Numbered from the stretch's first letter, positions 15,655 to 23,793 are shown. The stretch: DNA of 64,000 nucleotides from Enemella dayhoffiae (GCF_002250625.1 NZ_NMVQ01000023.1:186001-250000), one strand, 5' to 3'. Notes: generated by a model from the sequence alone, not told the origin. Translations and numbers: made by a program.

Positions 15655-16735
15655 CGAGGATCGTGGTTGATGGATCGACGTCGGGCGCCCAGGCCAGGGT
15701 CGGCAGGTCAGCGCTTTCCAGTCCCGCGAGTTCGAGCGCAGCTTGTCCCGACAGGTGGGAAGAGTTGATGGACTGCCCGTTTGCGACTGCCGCGTAGAAC
15801 TGTGCGGCGTAGTTGATCGCATCGGCGTCTTCGATGCTGTCGGCCATCCCGATCGCGAACGGCACGACTTGGGCCACCAGGTCGTCGATCTGGGCTGCGG
15901 AACGGCAGGAGTTCAGCAGGACGAGGAGTGGAGGATCGTCGGTTGCGCTGATCGCGCGTGCGAAGGCTCGCGCCGTCACGATCACTCCCTCGTGGGGTTC
16001 GTCTGCTTCATCCTCAAAGACGATCAGGTCGTCGTTGCTGTGGCCCGAGAAGTGGACTACGTGAGGGCGGAACTTCGTGATGCCGTCCAGTAGGTCAGCC
16101 GTGGTTGCTGCTGGCCGCACATCGAGTTCGATCTGGTCACGGTGCAAAGCCGACTCGACCGCTGCCCGGATGCGCTTCTGCTCCCTTCCAACGCGGAGGT
16201 CACCTTCGGCCGAAGCACCCAGCATGAGCACTCGGAGCTTCTCCGGCTTGGGCGCTGGGAGCTGACGCAGCGCGTGACTGACGGCTACCTCGGCACCGCT
16301 GATCCGCGATTCAAGCTGGGCACGTTCAGCCGCCGCCCGCCGGTCGGCACGCTGCTGCTCGCTCTTTCGGCGTCTCTCGACGGCATCGGCCTCCGACTGT
16401 TCGGCGCGGGAGAGCTTGGTCTGTAGCGCGGCCTCGTCCTTCGCGTAGCCGGCTGCCCGTGTCTGCCAGCGGCTGGCCTCCTTGCCCGCAGTCTCCGCTT
16501 CCTTCTCGCGGCGCTCGGCGTCCCGCAACTTGCTGCTGCGGCTGGAACTGCTCGTCGTCTTTGCGGCAGCCTGCCGTGCCTTGGCGGCATCGGCACGTTT
16601 CGAGGACTCCTTCGACCGGTACTCACCCGCCTTCTTGTCCGCGTCGATCCGCTGCTTGCGCTTGCGGTCAAGCTGTCCTCGGTACTGACTTGCGCTCACT
16701 CTGTCGTGCTCCTGCCTCGTTTGCCCTCGTGTCAT
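15638..16735 (-). CDS. Coiled-coil CHAT protease, candidate immune effector
   Basis: A 365-residue protein on the strand opposite the transfer operon. Residues 1-145 are a highly charged Lys/Arg/Ala/Ser helix, predicted coiled coil. Residues ~165-365 form a CHAT (caspase-like) domain: LRVLMLGASAEGDLRV at its start, the catalytic His in VVHFSGHS (His232) and the catalytic Cys in LLVLLNSCRSA (Cys277), 45 residues apart. CHAT proteases act in several bacterial defence systems that cut host or toxin proteins on infection; this role is inferred here. From memory, similar coiled-coil N-termini are also joined to TIR domains. No obvious partner gene adjoins it, and it splits an otherwise one-way transfer operon, so it is probably cargo. 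Confidence 0.8.
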   Translation of the reverse strand: MTRGQTRQEHDRVSASQYRGQLDRKRKQRIDADKKAGEYRSKESSKRADAAKARQAAAKTTSSSSRSSKLRDAERREKEAETAGKEASRWQTRAAGYAKDEAALQTKLSRAEQSEADAVERRRKSEQQRADRRAAAERAQLESRISGAEVAVSHALRQLPAPKPEKLRVLMLGASAEGDLRVGREQKRIRAAVESALHRDQIELDVRPAATTADLLDGITKFRPHVVHFSGHSNDDLIVFEDEADEPHEGVIVTARAFARAISATDDPPLLVLLNSCRSAAQIDDLVAQVVPFAIGMADSIEDADAINYAAQFYAAVANGQSINSSHLSGQAALELAGLESADLPTLAWAPDVDPSTTILVSPEG

Positions 16736-16775
16736 CTACAACGCTAGGCCGGACCACCGACATTTCCGGGCCGAT

Positions 16776-16795
16776 GGTGCGCACCTCCCCGTCAC
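16776..16795 (+). repeat. ICE dispersed motif, copy 5
   Basis: GGTGCGCACC (perfect palindrome, 16776-16785) followed by TCCCCGTCA. It lies in the 79-base gap between the divergent CHAT gene and the gene at 16815, so it could act on both. Confidence 0.5.
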
Positions 16796-16814
16796 ACGGC
16801 ACCAGGAGGTCACC

Positions 16815-17645
16815 ATGCCCACGTTCTTCGATTCGACTGCCGACGCCGCTGAGGCGTCCGAGGCGCTGCGGGGCTTGGCTCACGCGAGCCGGGGGTTCGA
16901 TCAGCCCGCCGAGATGTACGGGGTGATTGGTGATCTGTCTTCGGGGATGCGCTCGTTGCGGCAGGCGCTCGACCAGATCGCTGATGTTCACGAGCGCAAG
17001 GCCGCGCACGCCTTCAACGATGCCGGAAGCCACGAGGCAGGAGTGCGAGACGCCCTCGCCACTGCGGAGGAACTTCGTCAGGCCGCGAACCTCGTCGACC
17101 GGGCGTACGACCGGCTCGCGGAAGGGTTCATCGCTGCGGGCCGGATCGCCTGGCACCCGGACCCGGCCGTCGAGGAGACCGTGCCGTCGCGGTGGGTCAG
17201 CGTGGTGTTCCTTCAGGGCGAGGAGGCTGACCGGCCGTTGCGCATCCTCGGTGAGCTGGGGCATGTCGATGCGGTGGACTTCCTCGCGCAGTGGGACTAC
17301 GGCGACGAGACCACGCGGGCCGCGCTGGAGAACGGGTACGTCTATGACGAGCCCGGCGAGGGCACGAACGACCGGGTGGCGCTCTCGGGCGACTACGCGC
17401 TGGTCGTCAATCCGCACGTCGGCTACGTCTCGTTGCTGCGCCGCTACACCGTACCGGAGGCAGAGACCCAGGACGCCGAACAGATCGAGCCTGAGCCGGT
17501 GCAGGGTGGGCCGGAGTTGCTGGTGTCGTACTCGTCGCCGGGTGCCCCCGAGCGGCCCGATGTGCCGACGGTGAAGCGGGATGGCTCGTGGTTCGAGCCG
17601 GCGAAGATCACGGCGGTCAAGCAGGCGCGGGGGCTGGTGCGGTGA
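16815..17645 (+). CDS. Hypothetical ICE protein before the VirB4 ATPase
   Basis: A 276-residue soluble protein with a perfect AGGAGGT 7 bases before its ATG. Residues ~1-110 are helical (SGMRSLRQALDQIADVHERKA, LATAEELRQAANLVDRAYDRLAEGF); residues ~125-205 look like a compact alpha/beta domain (WVSVVFLQGEEADRPLRILG, VDAVDFLAQWDYGDET, DYALVVNPHVGYVSLLRRY). I cannot name the family. It overlaps the ATPase gene by GTGA, so it probably serves the transfer machinery. Confidence 0.6.
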   Translation: MPTFFDSTADAAEASEALRGLAHASRGFDQPAEMYGVIGDLSSGMRSLRQALDQIADVHERKAAHAFNDAGSHEAGVRDALATAEELRQAANLVDRAYDRLAEGFIAAGRIAWHPDPAVEETVPSRWVSVVFLQGEEADRPLRILGELGHVDAVDFLAQWDYGDETTRAALENGYVYDEPGEGTNDRVALSGDYALVVNPHVGYVSLLRRYTVPEAETQDAEQIEPEPVQGGPELLVSYSSPGAPERPDVPTVKRDGSWFEPAKITAVKQARGLVR

Positions 17646-19126
17646 TCGAGGATCGCGCGCGGCTGCACACCGCCGTTCTGGTGGCACCGTCGAAGGAGCG
17701 GCGGAAGCTCCGCAAGCAGCGCCGCAAGGCCGAGGCCCGCCTCCATGCCGAGCAGCGTCGGACCGCGCTCGCCGCTGCGAAGGCGAAGGCGGAGGAGGAG
17801 CGTGCCGAGCGGCGCGCCACCGTCTACTTGCCGAAGTCGGGCGAGGCTGGCGCTGCGCGGCTGCGGACTCCGGGTCGGTTCCATTTGACGCGGCATCAGG
17901 ACACGTCGGCGACGCTGGCGGGCGCGTACCCGTTCGTCGCTGAGGGCGGGCTCGGTGCCGATGGCGTGTTCGTCGGCCAGGACCTCTACTCGGGCGGGAG
18001 TTTCGTCTACGACCCGTGGGTGCTCTACGCGCGCGGCATCATCACCGCCCCCAACGTGGTGCTGGCCGGAATCGTCGGCTCCGGCAAGTCCTCGCTGGCC
18101 AAGTCCCTCTACACGCGGTCGCTGCCGTTCGGGCGGCGCGTGTACGTGCCCGGCGACCCGAAGGGCGAACACACCGCGGTCGCCAACGCCGTCGGCGGAC
18201 GCGCCATCGTCCTCGGCCACGGCCTCAACACGCGCCTGAACCCGCTCGACGAAGGCCACCGGCCAAGTGGCCTGTCGGATGAGCAGTGGGCCTCGACCGT
18301 TGCGGCCCGGCGGCGTGACCTGATCGGCGCGCTTGCGGAGACCGTGCTCGCGCGGGGCTTGTCGCCGTTGGAGCACACCGCGATCGACATCGCCCTGACC
18401 CAGACAGTGCGGGAGAACGACGTGCCGATCCTGCCGATGGTCGTTGACCGCATCCTCGCCCCGAGCGCGGATGCGGACGGCCGGTTGGCCGAGGACGGTC
18501 GGCTCGTCGGCCACGCATTGCGCCGTCTCGTCGCCGGCGACCTGGCCGGGCTGTTCGACGGGCCTTCGACGGTCGCGTTCGATCCGTCGTTGCCGATGAT
18601 CTCGCTCGACCTCTCGCGGGTCACCGAGAACTCGACCCTGATCTCGGTGTTGATGACGTGCTCGTCGGCATGGATGGAGTCTGCGCTGCTCGACCCGAAC
18701 GGCGGGCAGCGGTGGGTGATCTACGACGAAGCCTGGCGGCTCATGTCCCATCCCGCGCTGTTGCGGCGGATGGATGCGCACTGGCGACTCGCACGGCACT
18801 ACGGGATCGCGAACATGCTGATCTTCCATAAGCTCACCGACCTCGACAACGTGGGCGATCAGGGCTCTGCGATGCGCTCCCTGGCCAACTCACTGCTCGC
18901 GAACGCCGAGACGCGGATCGTGTACCGGCAAGAGTCCGACCAGCTCGGGCCGACCGCTACCGCCCTCGGCCTGACCGGCACCGAGCAGCAGCTCTTGCCG
19001 AACCTCGGCGTCGGCCAAGGCCTGTGGCGGATCAAGGCCAGGAGCTTCGTCTGCCAACACCAACTCCACCCAGACGAACTCGCCCTGTTCGACACCAGCA
19101 GCCGCGCAGCCGGAGGCCACCGATGA
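17642..19126 (+). CDS. VirB4-like conjugation ATPase (C-terminal domain type)
   Basis: A 494-residue ATPase starting at GTG 17642 (overlaps the previous stop). After a basic helical N-terminus (residues 17-58) the family-like entry AYPFVAEGGLGADGVFVG leads to Walker A GIVGSGKSS (143-151) and Walker B WVIYDEAW, then IANMLIFHKLTDL. It is much shorter than usual VirB4 (~800 residues) because the N-terminal domain seems to be the separate gene at 14166. It should power pilus or channel assembly at the inner face of the membrane. Confidence 0.88.
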   Translation: MIEDRARLHTAVLVAPSKERRKLRKQRRKAEARLHAEQRRTALAAAKAKAEEERAERRATVYLPKSGEAGAARLRTPGRFHLTRHQDTSATLAGAYPFVAEGGLGADGVFVGQDLYSGGSFVYDPWVLYARGIITAPNVVLAGIVGSGKSSLAKSLYTRSLPFGRRVYVPGDPKGEHTAVANAVGGRAIVLGHGLNTRLNPLDEGHRPSGLSDEQWASTVAARRRDLIGALAETVLARGLSPLEHTAIDIALTQTVRENDVPILPMVVDRILAPSADADGRLAEDGRLVGHALRRLVAGDLAGLFDGPSTVAFDPSLPMISLDLSRVTENSTLISVLMTCSSAWMESALLDPNGGQRWVIYDEAWRLMSHPALLRRMDAHWRLARHYGIANMLIFHKLTDLDNVGDQGSAMRSLANSLLANAETRIVYRQESDQLGPTATALGLTGTEQQLLPNLGVGQGLWRIKARSFVCQHQLHPDELALFDTSSRAAGGHR

Positions 19127-19686
19127 ACCTCACCAGCCCACGTCGAACATTGCCGAACGAGGACGACACGACCGGACCCGTCGAGCTGCCACACGTCCTC
19201 GTCACCGTCGCCAACGACGGCACCCTCACCGCCACGGTCGATGGAACACCATTCCCGTCACCGGACGCGGGCGCCTGGGCGCGGGCGACCTTCGGGCCGC
19301 TCATGGATGCCATCACCAAGGACCGCACCATCGCGGTCCGAGTCGAGGTCCGCGAGAACGACGGGACCGTCTTCACCGACATCCTCCGCACCCGCAAGCC
19401 CCGACGCACAGCGGCACCGTCCGAGACCTCCGCGTCCGAGACCTCCGTGCCGGAAACTCGTCGGAGTCGTCACGCCCGCCGGGTGCCTCGCTTGGCTGAG
19501 GTCATAACGGAGGGATTCGTGCCCGGCGAGGATGTCGCGGTCGCGACGATCATCTCCCACACCGACGCCACCGGAACCGGCGAGGCCCGCGCACTCATCG
19601 ACCTCGACGACCTACCCGACGGCACACACGAGGTGATCTTGCTCGGGCGCATCTCGGGCACCCTCGCGATGCGGCGACTGACATGA
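19123..19686 (+). CDS. Hypothetical ICE protein between the two transfer ATPases
   Basis: A 187-residue soluble protein overlapping both neighbours by ATGA. The N-terminal part (PHVLVTVANDGTLTATVDG, ITKDRTIAVRVEVRENDGTVFTD) looks like a small beta-rich domain; a Ser/Thr/Arg linker (residues ~88-115) joins it to a second one (EDVAVATIISHTDATGTGEARALIDLDDL). No family is recognised. Its strict coupling to virB4- and virD4-like genes points to the transfer apparatus. Confidence 0.6.
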   Translation: MNLTSPRRTLPNEDDTTGPVELPHVLVTVANDGTLTATVDGTPFPSPDAGAWARATFGPLMDAITKDRTIAVRVEVRENDGTVFTDILRTRKPRRTAAPSETSASETSVPETRRSRHARRVPRLAEVITEGFVPGEDVAVATIISHTDATGTGEARALIDLDDLPDGTHEVILLGRISGTLAMRRLT

Positions 19687-21458
19687 ACCAGCGGCAAGCC
19701 GGGGGCATGGGCGACGAACTCACCAACGCCGCCCTCATTGGCCTGATCGGTATGTTTGGGATCGCTCTCGTGCTCCGCGCCGCTGGCAGCGTCGCCGCGT
19801 TCCTCACCGGCACACCGCTGCCCGAAGCCGGCGTGGCGGCGGGGCTCGCCGTGTTTTTCAACCCCGGGGACCCTGCGACCGCGCTCGGTGCCGACAAGCT
19901 CAATCCCGTCGTGTACTGGCTCGTCAGCGCGGCGCTGCTCGGCGGACTCGCCGCCGGGATCGTCTGGGTGTGGATCGTGTTGCGCCGCCACACGCGGAAG
20001 ACCGAGACCGACCCGCACCGACTGGCGGGGATCGCGACCAGTCACGAGGTCAAGACCGCAGCATCTGCGAAGGCACTGCTTCACCGCGCGGCCACGCTGC
20101 GGCCCTCCTTGGAGTCGCCAGCACCACAGGATGTCGGCTACCTCCTGGGTGCCAGTCGTGGGACGAAGGTCTGGGCATCGGTCGAAGACTCGATCCTGCT
20201 GATCGGCCCGCCTCGCTCCGGCAAGGGCCTGCACGTCGTCATCAACGCGATCCTCGACGCACCCGGCGCGGTCGTGACCACCAGCACGAGGCCCGACAAT
20301 CTCACCGCGACCCTCCGTGCTCGACGCCGCAAGGGTGGGCCGGTCGCCGTGTTCGACCCGCAACACCTCGCCGAGGGCATACCCGCCGGGCTGCGCTGGT
20401 CGCCCATTCGCGGGTGCGACGATCCGCTGACTGCGATGATCCGCGCTAACGGGCTCGCTGCCGCCACCGGCCTCAGTGCAGGCGGGGTCGAGTCTGGCGG
20501 GTTCTGGGAGGGCAAGACCCGCACCGCACTCCAGAGCCTGCTGCACGCTGCCGCGCTCGACGGCCGCCAGCCGGCCGAGCTGTTCCGGTGGACCCTTGAC
20601 CCCAGCGCCGCGTCCGAGGCCGTCGCCATCCTCAACTCCCACCCGAACGCCGCGATGGGCTGGGACGACTCACTGGGCGCGATGATCGACGCCGACCCCA
20701 AGACCCGCGACAGCATCTGGCAAGGCGTCTCCCTCGCACTCGCCGCACTGGCCGACCCGCGCGTGCTCGATGCCGTCACACCAGGCCCGCACGAACACTT
20801 CGACCCCGAGACCTTCCTCACCGAGCAAGGCACTCTCTACCTGCTCGCAACAGGGGCCGGAGCAGGAGCCTCCGCGTCCCTTGTCGCGGCATTCGTCGAA
20901 GACCTCATCGAAACCGCCCGACGACTTGCCGCCCGCTCACCCGGAGCCCGGCTCGACCCGCCACTGCTCCTCGCGCTCGACGAGATCGGCAACCTCGCGC
21001 CGCTGCCCTCCCTTCCGACGCTCATGGCCGAAGGCGGCGGCACCGGAATCACGACCATGCCGGTCTTGCAGTCCCTCGCCCAAGCCCGCGACCGGTGGAG
21101 TGAACACCAGGCCGGAGCGATCTGGGACGCCAGCATAGTCAAGATCATCCTCGGCGGCGCATCCAACAGCCGTGACCTTCAAGACCTCTCCACGCTCATC
21201 GGAGAGCGTGACGAGTACACCGACAGCGTGACCCTCGGTGACCACGGCACCCGCTCCAACCAACGGTCCATCCGCCGCGTCCCGATCCTGCCGCCAGACC
21301 GCATCCGCACCCTGCCATTCGGCACCGGTATCACGATGCTGCGCTCCGCACCGCCCATCGTCACCGACCTCCGCGCCTGGCCGACCCGCGCCGACGCTGC
21401 GCAGCTACGCAGCGACCGCAACGAACTCGAAGCACTGCTGCGTCGTCCGACGCCCTGA
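19683..21458 (+). CDS. VirD4/TraG-like coupling protein
   Basis: A 591-residue protein with two N-terminal membrane segments (residues ~15-40 and ~78-102) and a cytoplasmic ATPase. Walker A is LIGPPRSGKGLHV, followed by the family-like VVTTSTRPDN and AVFDPQ; Walker B is LLLALDEIGNLAPLPSLP. The motif TTMPVLQSLAQARDRW is typical of TraG/VirD4. It should bring the processed element DNA to the mating channel. It begins with an ATGA overlap and ends at a hairpin. Confidence 0.92.
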   Translation: MNQRQAGGMGDELTNAALIGLIGMFGIALVLRAAGSVAAFLTGTPLPEAGVAAGLAVFFNPGDPATALGADKLNPVVYWLVSAALLGGLAAGIVWVWIVLRRHTRKTETDPHRLAGIATSHEVKTAASAKALLHRAATLRPSLESPAPQDVGYLLGASRGTKVWASVEDSILLIGPPRSGKGLHVVINAILDAPGAVVTTSTRPDNLTATLRARRRKGGPVAVFDPQHLAEGIPAGLRWSPIRGCDDPLTAMIRANGLAAATGLSAGGVESGGFWEGKTRTALQSLLHAAALDGRQPAELFRWTLDPSAASEAVAILNSHPNAAMGWDDSLGAMIDADPKTRDSIWQGVSLALAALADPRVLDAVTPGPHEHFDPETFLTEQGTLYLLATGAGAGASASLVAAFVEDLIETARRLAARSPGARLDPPLLLALDEIGNLAPLPSLPTLMAEGGGTGITTMPVLQSLAQARDRWSEHQAGAIWDASIVKIILGGASNSRDLQDLSTLIGERDEYTDSVTLGDHGTRSNQRSIRRVPILPPDRIRTLPFGTGITMLRSAPPIVTDLRAWPTRADAAQLRSDRNELEALLRRPTP

Positions 21459-21476
21459 TGTTAGGCGGCGCCTCGT

Positions 21477-21495
21477 ATGACGGTGTGTCCGTCAT
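21477..21495. terminator. Hairpin after the coupling-protein gene
   Basis: ATGACGG and CCGTCAT pair around TGTGT, 18 bases after the stop codon. There is no U-tract. It may end the long transfer transcript, though an interrupted gene also seems to start here. Confidence 0.4.
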
Positions 21496-21526
21496 TGCGG
21501 GTTCCGATGAAGGAGCGGTGGTCGGC

Positions 21527-21606
21527 GGCGTCAGCGTGACGATCAACCCCCGGTACCCGGATCGGCAGCGTGCACTCTGCCCGGATCGGGTCGTCACGCT
21601 GACGCC
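21527..21606. repeat. 16-bp perfect inverted repeat with internal direct repeats
   Basis: GGCGTCAGCGTGACGA (21527-21542) and its exact reverse complement (21591-21606) enclose 48 bases. Inside, CCCGGATCGG occurs twice (21556-21565 and 21580-21589). The site lies between the coupling-protein gene and the DUF6431-like gene. It could be an oriT, a transposon end or the operator of the following gene. Confidence 0.8.
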
Positions 21607-21731
21607 ACCCGGACACGCCCGCCCCGCTGATCCCGGCCGACGAGCTCTCCCTGGGCGCAACACGAACCGGACCCACCCAGCGCGCACGGTGTGGTAGAAA
21701 GCCTGAACAACGTTGACGGGAGTACAGTTTC

Positions 21732-22301
21732 GTGATCGCGGTCCGCTCTGTCGAGCACGGCGAGCAGGTGCTGTCCGAGCGGCGGCTGCCCTGCCCGGAC
21801 TGTGACCGCCCGCTGCGCGCGTACGGACACGGCCGGGTCCGGACCGTGCGCGGCCCCGGCGAGTCGAGCCTGACGGTGACCCCGCGGCGGGCCCGCTGCC
21901 CCGGCTGCGGGCGCACCCACGTGCTGCTGCCGGCCGCGTTGCAGCCTCGCCGCGCGGACACCAGCGAGGTGATCGGGATCGCGCTGGCCGCCCGGGCCCG
22001 TGGCTCCGGTGCGCGGCGCATCGCCGCCGCGCTCGGCCGACCGGTCAGCACCGTCAAGGCGTGGCTGCGCGGCGCTGACGCCGGGCACGCCGACCGGCTC
22101 CACCAGCAGGGCATGGCGGCCGCAGCGGTGATCGACGCGCAGCTGATGCCCGCAAGCCAGCCCACCCGGCTCGGTGACGCGTTGAACCTGCTCGCCGGTG
22201 CCGCGCTGGCCCTGCGGGCCCGGCTCGGGCTGAGCGACCCGCCCTGGACCCTGATCGCGTTCTTGGCCGGCGGGCGCCTGCTGCCGGTGCTGCGCACGTA
22301 A
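21732..22301 (+). CDS. DUF6431-like zinc-ribbon/HTH protein of a transposon remnant
   Basis: A 189-residue protein from GTG 21732, with GGGAG 11 bases before. Two CxxC pairs (LPCPDCDRPL and RCPGCGRTHVLLP) form a zinc ribbon; residues ~85-115 are an HTH (AARARGSGARRIAAALGRPVSTVKAWL). From memory this fits the DUF6431 accessory protein found with DDE integrases in actinobacteria. No integrase follows, so the unit looks incomplete. It sits between a start-like fragment (21458) and the tail of another frame (22308-22474), i.e. it broke into an ICE gene. Confidence 0.6.
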   Translation: MIAVRSVEHGEQVLSERRLPCPDCDRPLRAYGHGRVRTVRGPGESSLTVTPRRARCPGCGRTHVLLPAALQPRRADTSEVIGIALAARARGSGARRIAAALGRPVSTVKAWLRGADAGHADRLHQQGMAAAAVIDAQLMPASQPTRLGDALNLLAGAALALRARLGLSDPPWTLIAFLAGGRLLPVLRT

Positions 22302-22307
22302 GACCCG

Positions 22308-22474
22308 GGCCATCACCGGGCGCAGCCCTGCCCAAAATCGCCCATCACCGCCTCGCCCGAGGAGAAGTCGTTCCCGTCACCGATGACGACCGCGCCGTCA
22401 CCACGACGACCAATGCCTCTCTGCACCTCGTCATCGACCGCGACGCCGCCATCGTCAACAAGCGTGATCGGTAA
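22308..22474 (+). pseudogene. 3' remnant of an interrupted ICE gene
   Basis: One frame reads PKIAHHRLARGEVVPVTDDD and on to NASLHLVIDRDAAIVNKRDR before TAA 22472. The composition is protein-like but no start exists; upstream lies the DUF6431-like insertion. An ATG overlapping the coupling-protein stop (21458) could be the original start. The family is not recognised. Confidence 0.4.
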
Positions 22475-22499
22475 CACCTGAGCGCAGACCTGGCGGCGG

Positions 22500-22516
22500 G
22501 AGCGCACCTGCCTGAC
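22500..22516 (+). repeat. ICE dispersed motif, copy 6
   Basis: GAGCGCACCTGCCTGACA shares GCGCACCTGCCTG with copy 1. It lies 56 bases before the ssb start and follows the end of the remnant gene. Confidence 0.45.
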
Positions 22517-22563
22517 ACAGCGGCCACACACGGCTGGTCGCCCGAGTTCAGGAGGACGCCATC

Positions 22564-23001
22564 ATGGCCATTCGTACGCACCAGTCCATCTCCGGCTTCG
22601 TCGCCTCGGACCCGCAGCTCAGCTACACCGACCGCGGCGACGCACGGCTCTACATGAAGGTCGGCATCGAGCACTACCGCAAGGAGCCCGACAACACCTT
22701 CACGCAACTGGAGACGACCTTCCACGACCTCATCGCGTATCGCGGTGCCGCAGAGCAGGGAGCCGAGCGGCTCGCCAAGGGCGACAACATCATCGCCGAC
22801 GGACGGGTGCGCGACTACTCCTACGAGCGTAACGGCCAGCGGTACGAGGGTGAGGAGTTCATCGCGACGCGCATCGGACACGACCTCGCCCGCACCCGCT
22901 ATGAAGTGGACCGCAGCGAACGCACTTCCGGCCGGGACGCAACGGCTTTCGCCGCTCCGCAGCAGGCTGCGCCGTCCAACGCGACCGCCATCGGAATGTG
23001 A
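22564..23001 (+). CDS. ssb: ICE-encoded single-stranded DNA-binding protein
   Basis: A 145-residue OB-fold protein with AGGAGGA 8 bases before its ATG. SSB signatures are FVASDPQLSYTDRGDARLYMKVGIEHY, HDLIAYRGAAEQGAERLAKGDNIIADGRVRDYSYERNG and GEEFIATRIGHDL. The C-terminus ends in AIGM instead of the acidic DDDIPF tip, as is common for plasmid or ICE SSBs. It should coat single strands during transfer or replication. It is a distant relative of the chromosomal copy at 32948. Confidence 0.88.
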   Translation: MAIRTHQSISGFVASDPQLSYTDRGDARLYMKVGIEHYRKEPDNTFTQLETTFHDLIAYRGAAEQGAERLAKGDNIIADGRVRDYSYERNGQRYEGEEFIATRIGHDLARTRYEVDRSERTSGRDATAFAAPQQAAPSNATAIGM

Positions 23002-23011
23002 GCGGTCAGCC

Positions 23012-23575
23012 ATGACCGATCAGTTCTTCCCTGAGCACGACGACATGCCACCCGAGGCAGGTCTCGCGTCCCCACGATTTGACGCGCCTGAGCCTCCGCA
23101 TCCGGTCAACTGGAACTTGCTGACCGCTAATGATCTCGAAGCCGAGTTGCTCGAACTGAACCGCTGGGTGGACTGGCTTCGCCACACCTATGGACTCCCC
23201 GCCAGCGTCGTCCCGCCCTTCTGGCACCGTCACCCCGAACTCCTCTGGGAGTTGTCGGCGCTGCACCTGCACTGGCTGTGCGCGTACGACCCGGAGCAGA
23301 ACGGCTCGGCACCCCTCGGCTGGCACCGCGACTTCGCGGACGCCCGCGCCCGACTTCGCGATTGGGTTGCGGCGTGCGGCACTCGGCTCGACCGAGACCG
23401 CCCGACTCGCCAGACGAGCTGGCCCGGCGAAGACCCTGCCCCGTCCATCGAGGACTCACCGATCACGGATCGCGATGAGGATTTCGTCCGGTTCGTCATC
23501 GACATGGTGAACGCGCGTCAGGAGGCAGAGGATGCCTTCTTCGCGGGCGTCGACCCGGAGACCGGCGAGGTGTGA
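23012..23575 (+). CDS. Hypothetical ICE protein after ssb
   Basis: A 187-residue acidic protein, 10 bases after ssb. Conserved-looking core: WNLLTANDLEAELLELNRWVDWLRHTYGLP, VPPFWHRHPELLWELSALHLHW, then WHRDFADARARLRDW. This pattern (residues ~35-125) is common in actinobacterial ICEs before a small basic protein; no function is known to me. No membrane segment or catalytic motif is visible. Confidence 0.65.
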   Translation: MTDQFFPEHDDMPPEAGLASPRFDAPEPPHPVNWNLLTANDLEAELLELNRWVDWLRHTYGLPASVVPPFWHRHPELLWELSALHLHWLCAYDPEQNGSAPLGWHRDFADARARLRDWVAACGTRLDRDRPTRQTSWPGEDPAPSIEDSPITDRDEDFVRFVIDMVNARQEAEDAFFAGVDPETGEV

Positions 23576-23578
23576 GTC

Positions 23579-23785
23579 GTGGCTCGCCGCTATGAACGGA
23601 AGACCGGGCAGCGCCAGCAGAGCGAACGCGAGCTGACGATCCGGGCCGAGTTCCACGAACCGCCGGACCTGGACAAGCTCTGCGAGCTGCTGATCCGCCT
23701 GGCGCTCCAGCAATCGGGCTCGTGCCGCTCAGAGGGCACGACGCGCCCGAAGCGCCCTCGTGCCACGGCGAGCACGTCGTCGTAA
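23579..23785 (+). CDS. Small basic ICE protein
   Basis: A 68-residue protein from GTG 23579, 3 bases after the previous stop. The core EFHEPPDLDKLCELLIRLAL is helical and resembles a frequent small partner of the preceding protein; both ends are basic and disordered. Function unknown. Its stop codon overlaps a TAAAAT box that may be the promoter of the RNA that follows. Confidence 0.5.
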   Translation: MARRYERKTGQRQQSERELTIRAEFHEPPDLDKLCELLIRLALQQSGSCRSEGTTRPKRPRATASTSS

Positions 23786-23788
23786 AAT
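23783..23788 (+). promoter_or_regulatory. Possible -10 box before the structured leader
   Basis: TAAAAT stands out in GC-rich DNA and lies about 6-8 bases before the first hairpin of the RNA element. No clear -35 is seen. Confidence 0.4.
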
Positions 23789-23793
23789 GTAGG

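Noticed and set aside
16815-17645. The gene next to the CHAT protease as its defence partner
   Set aside because: It is divergent from the CHAT gene and coupled by GTGA to the VirB4-like ATPase, so it belongs to the transfer operon.
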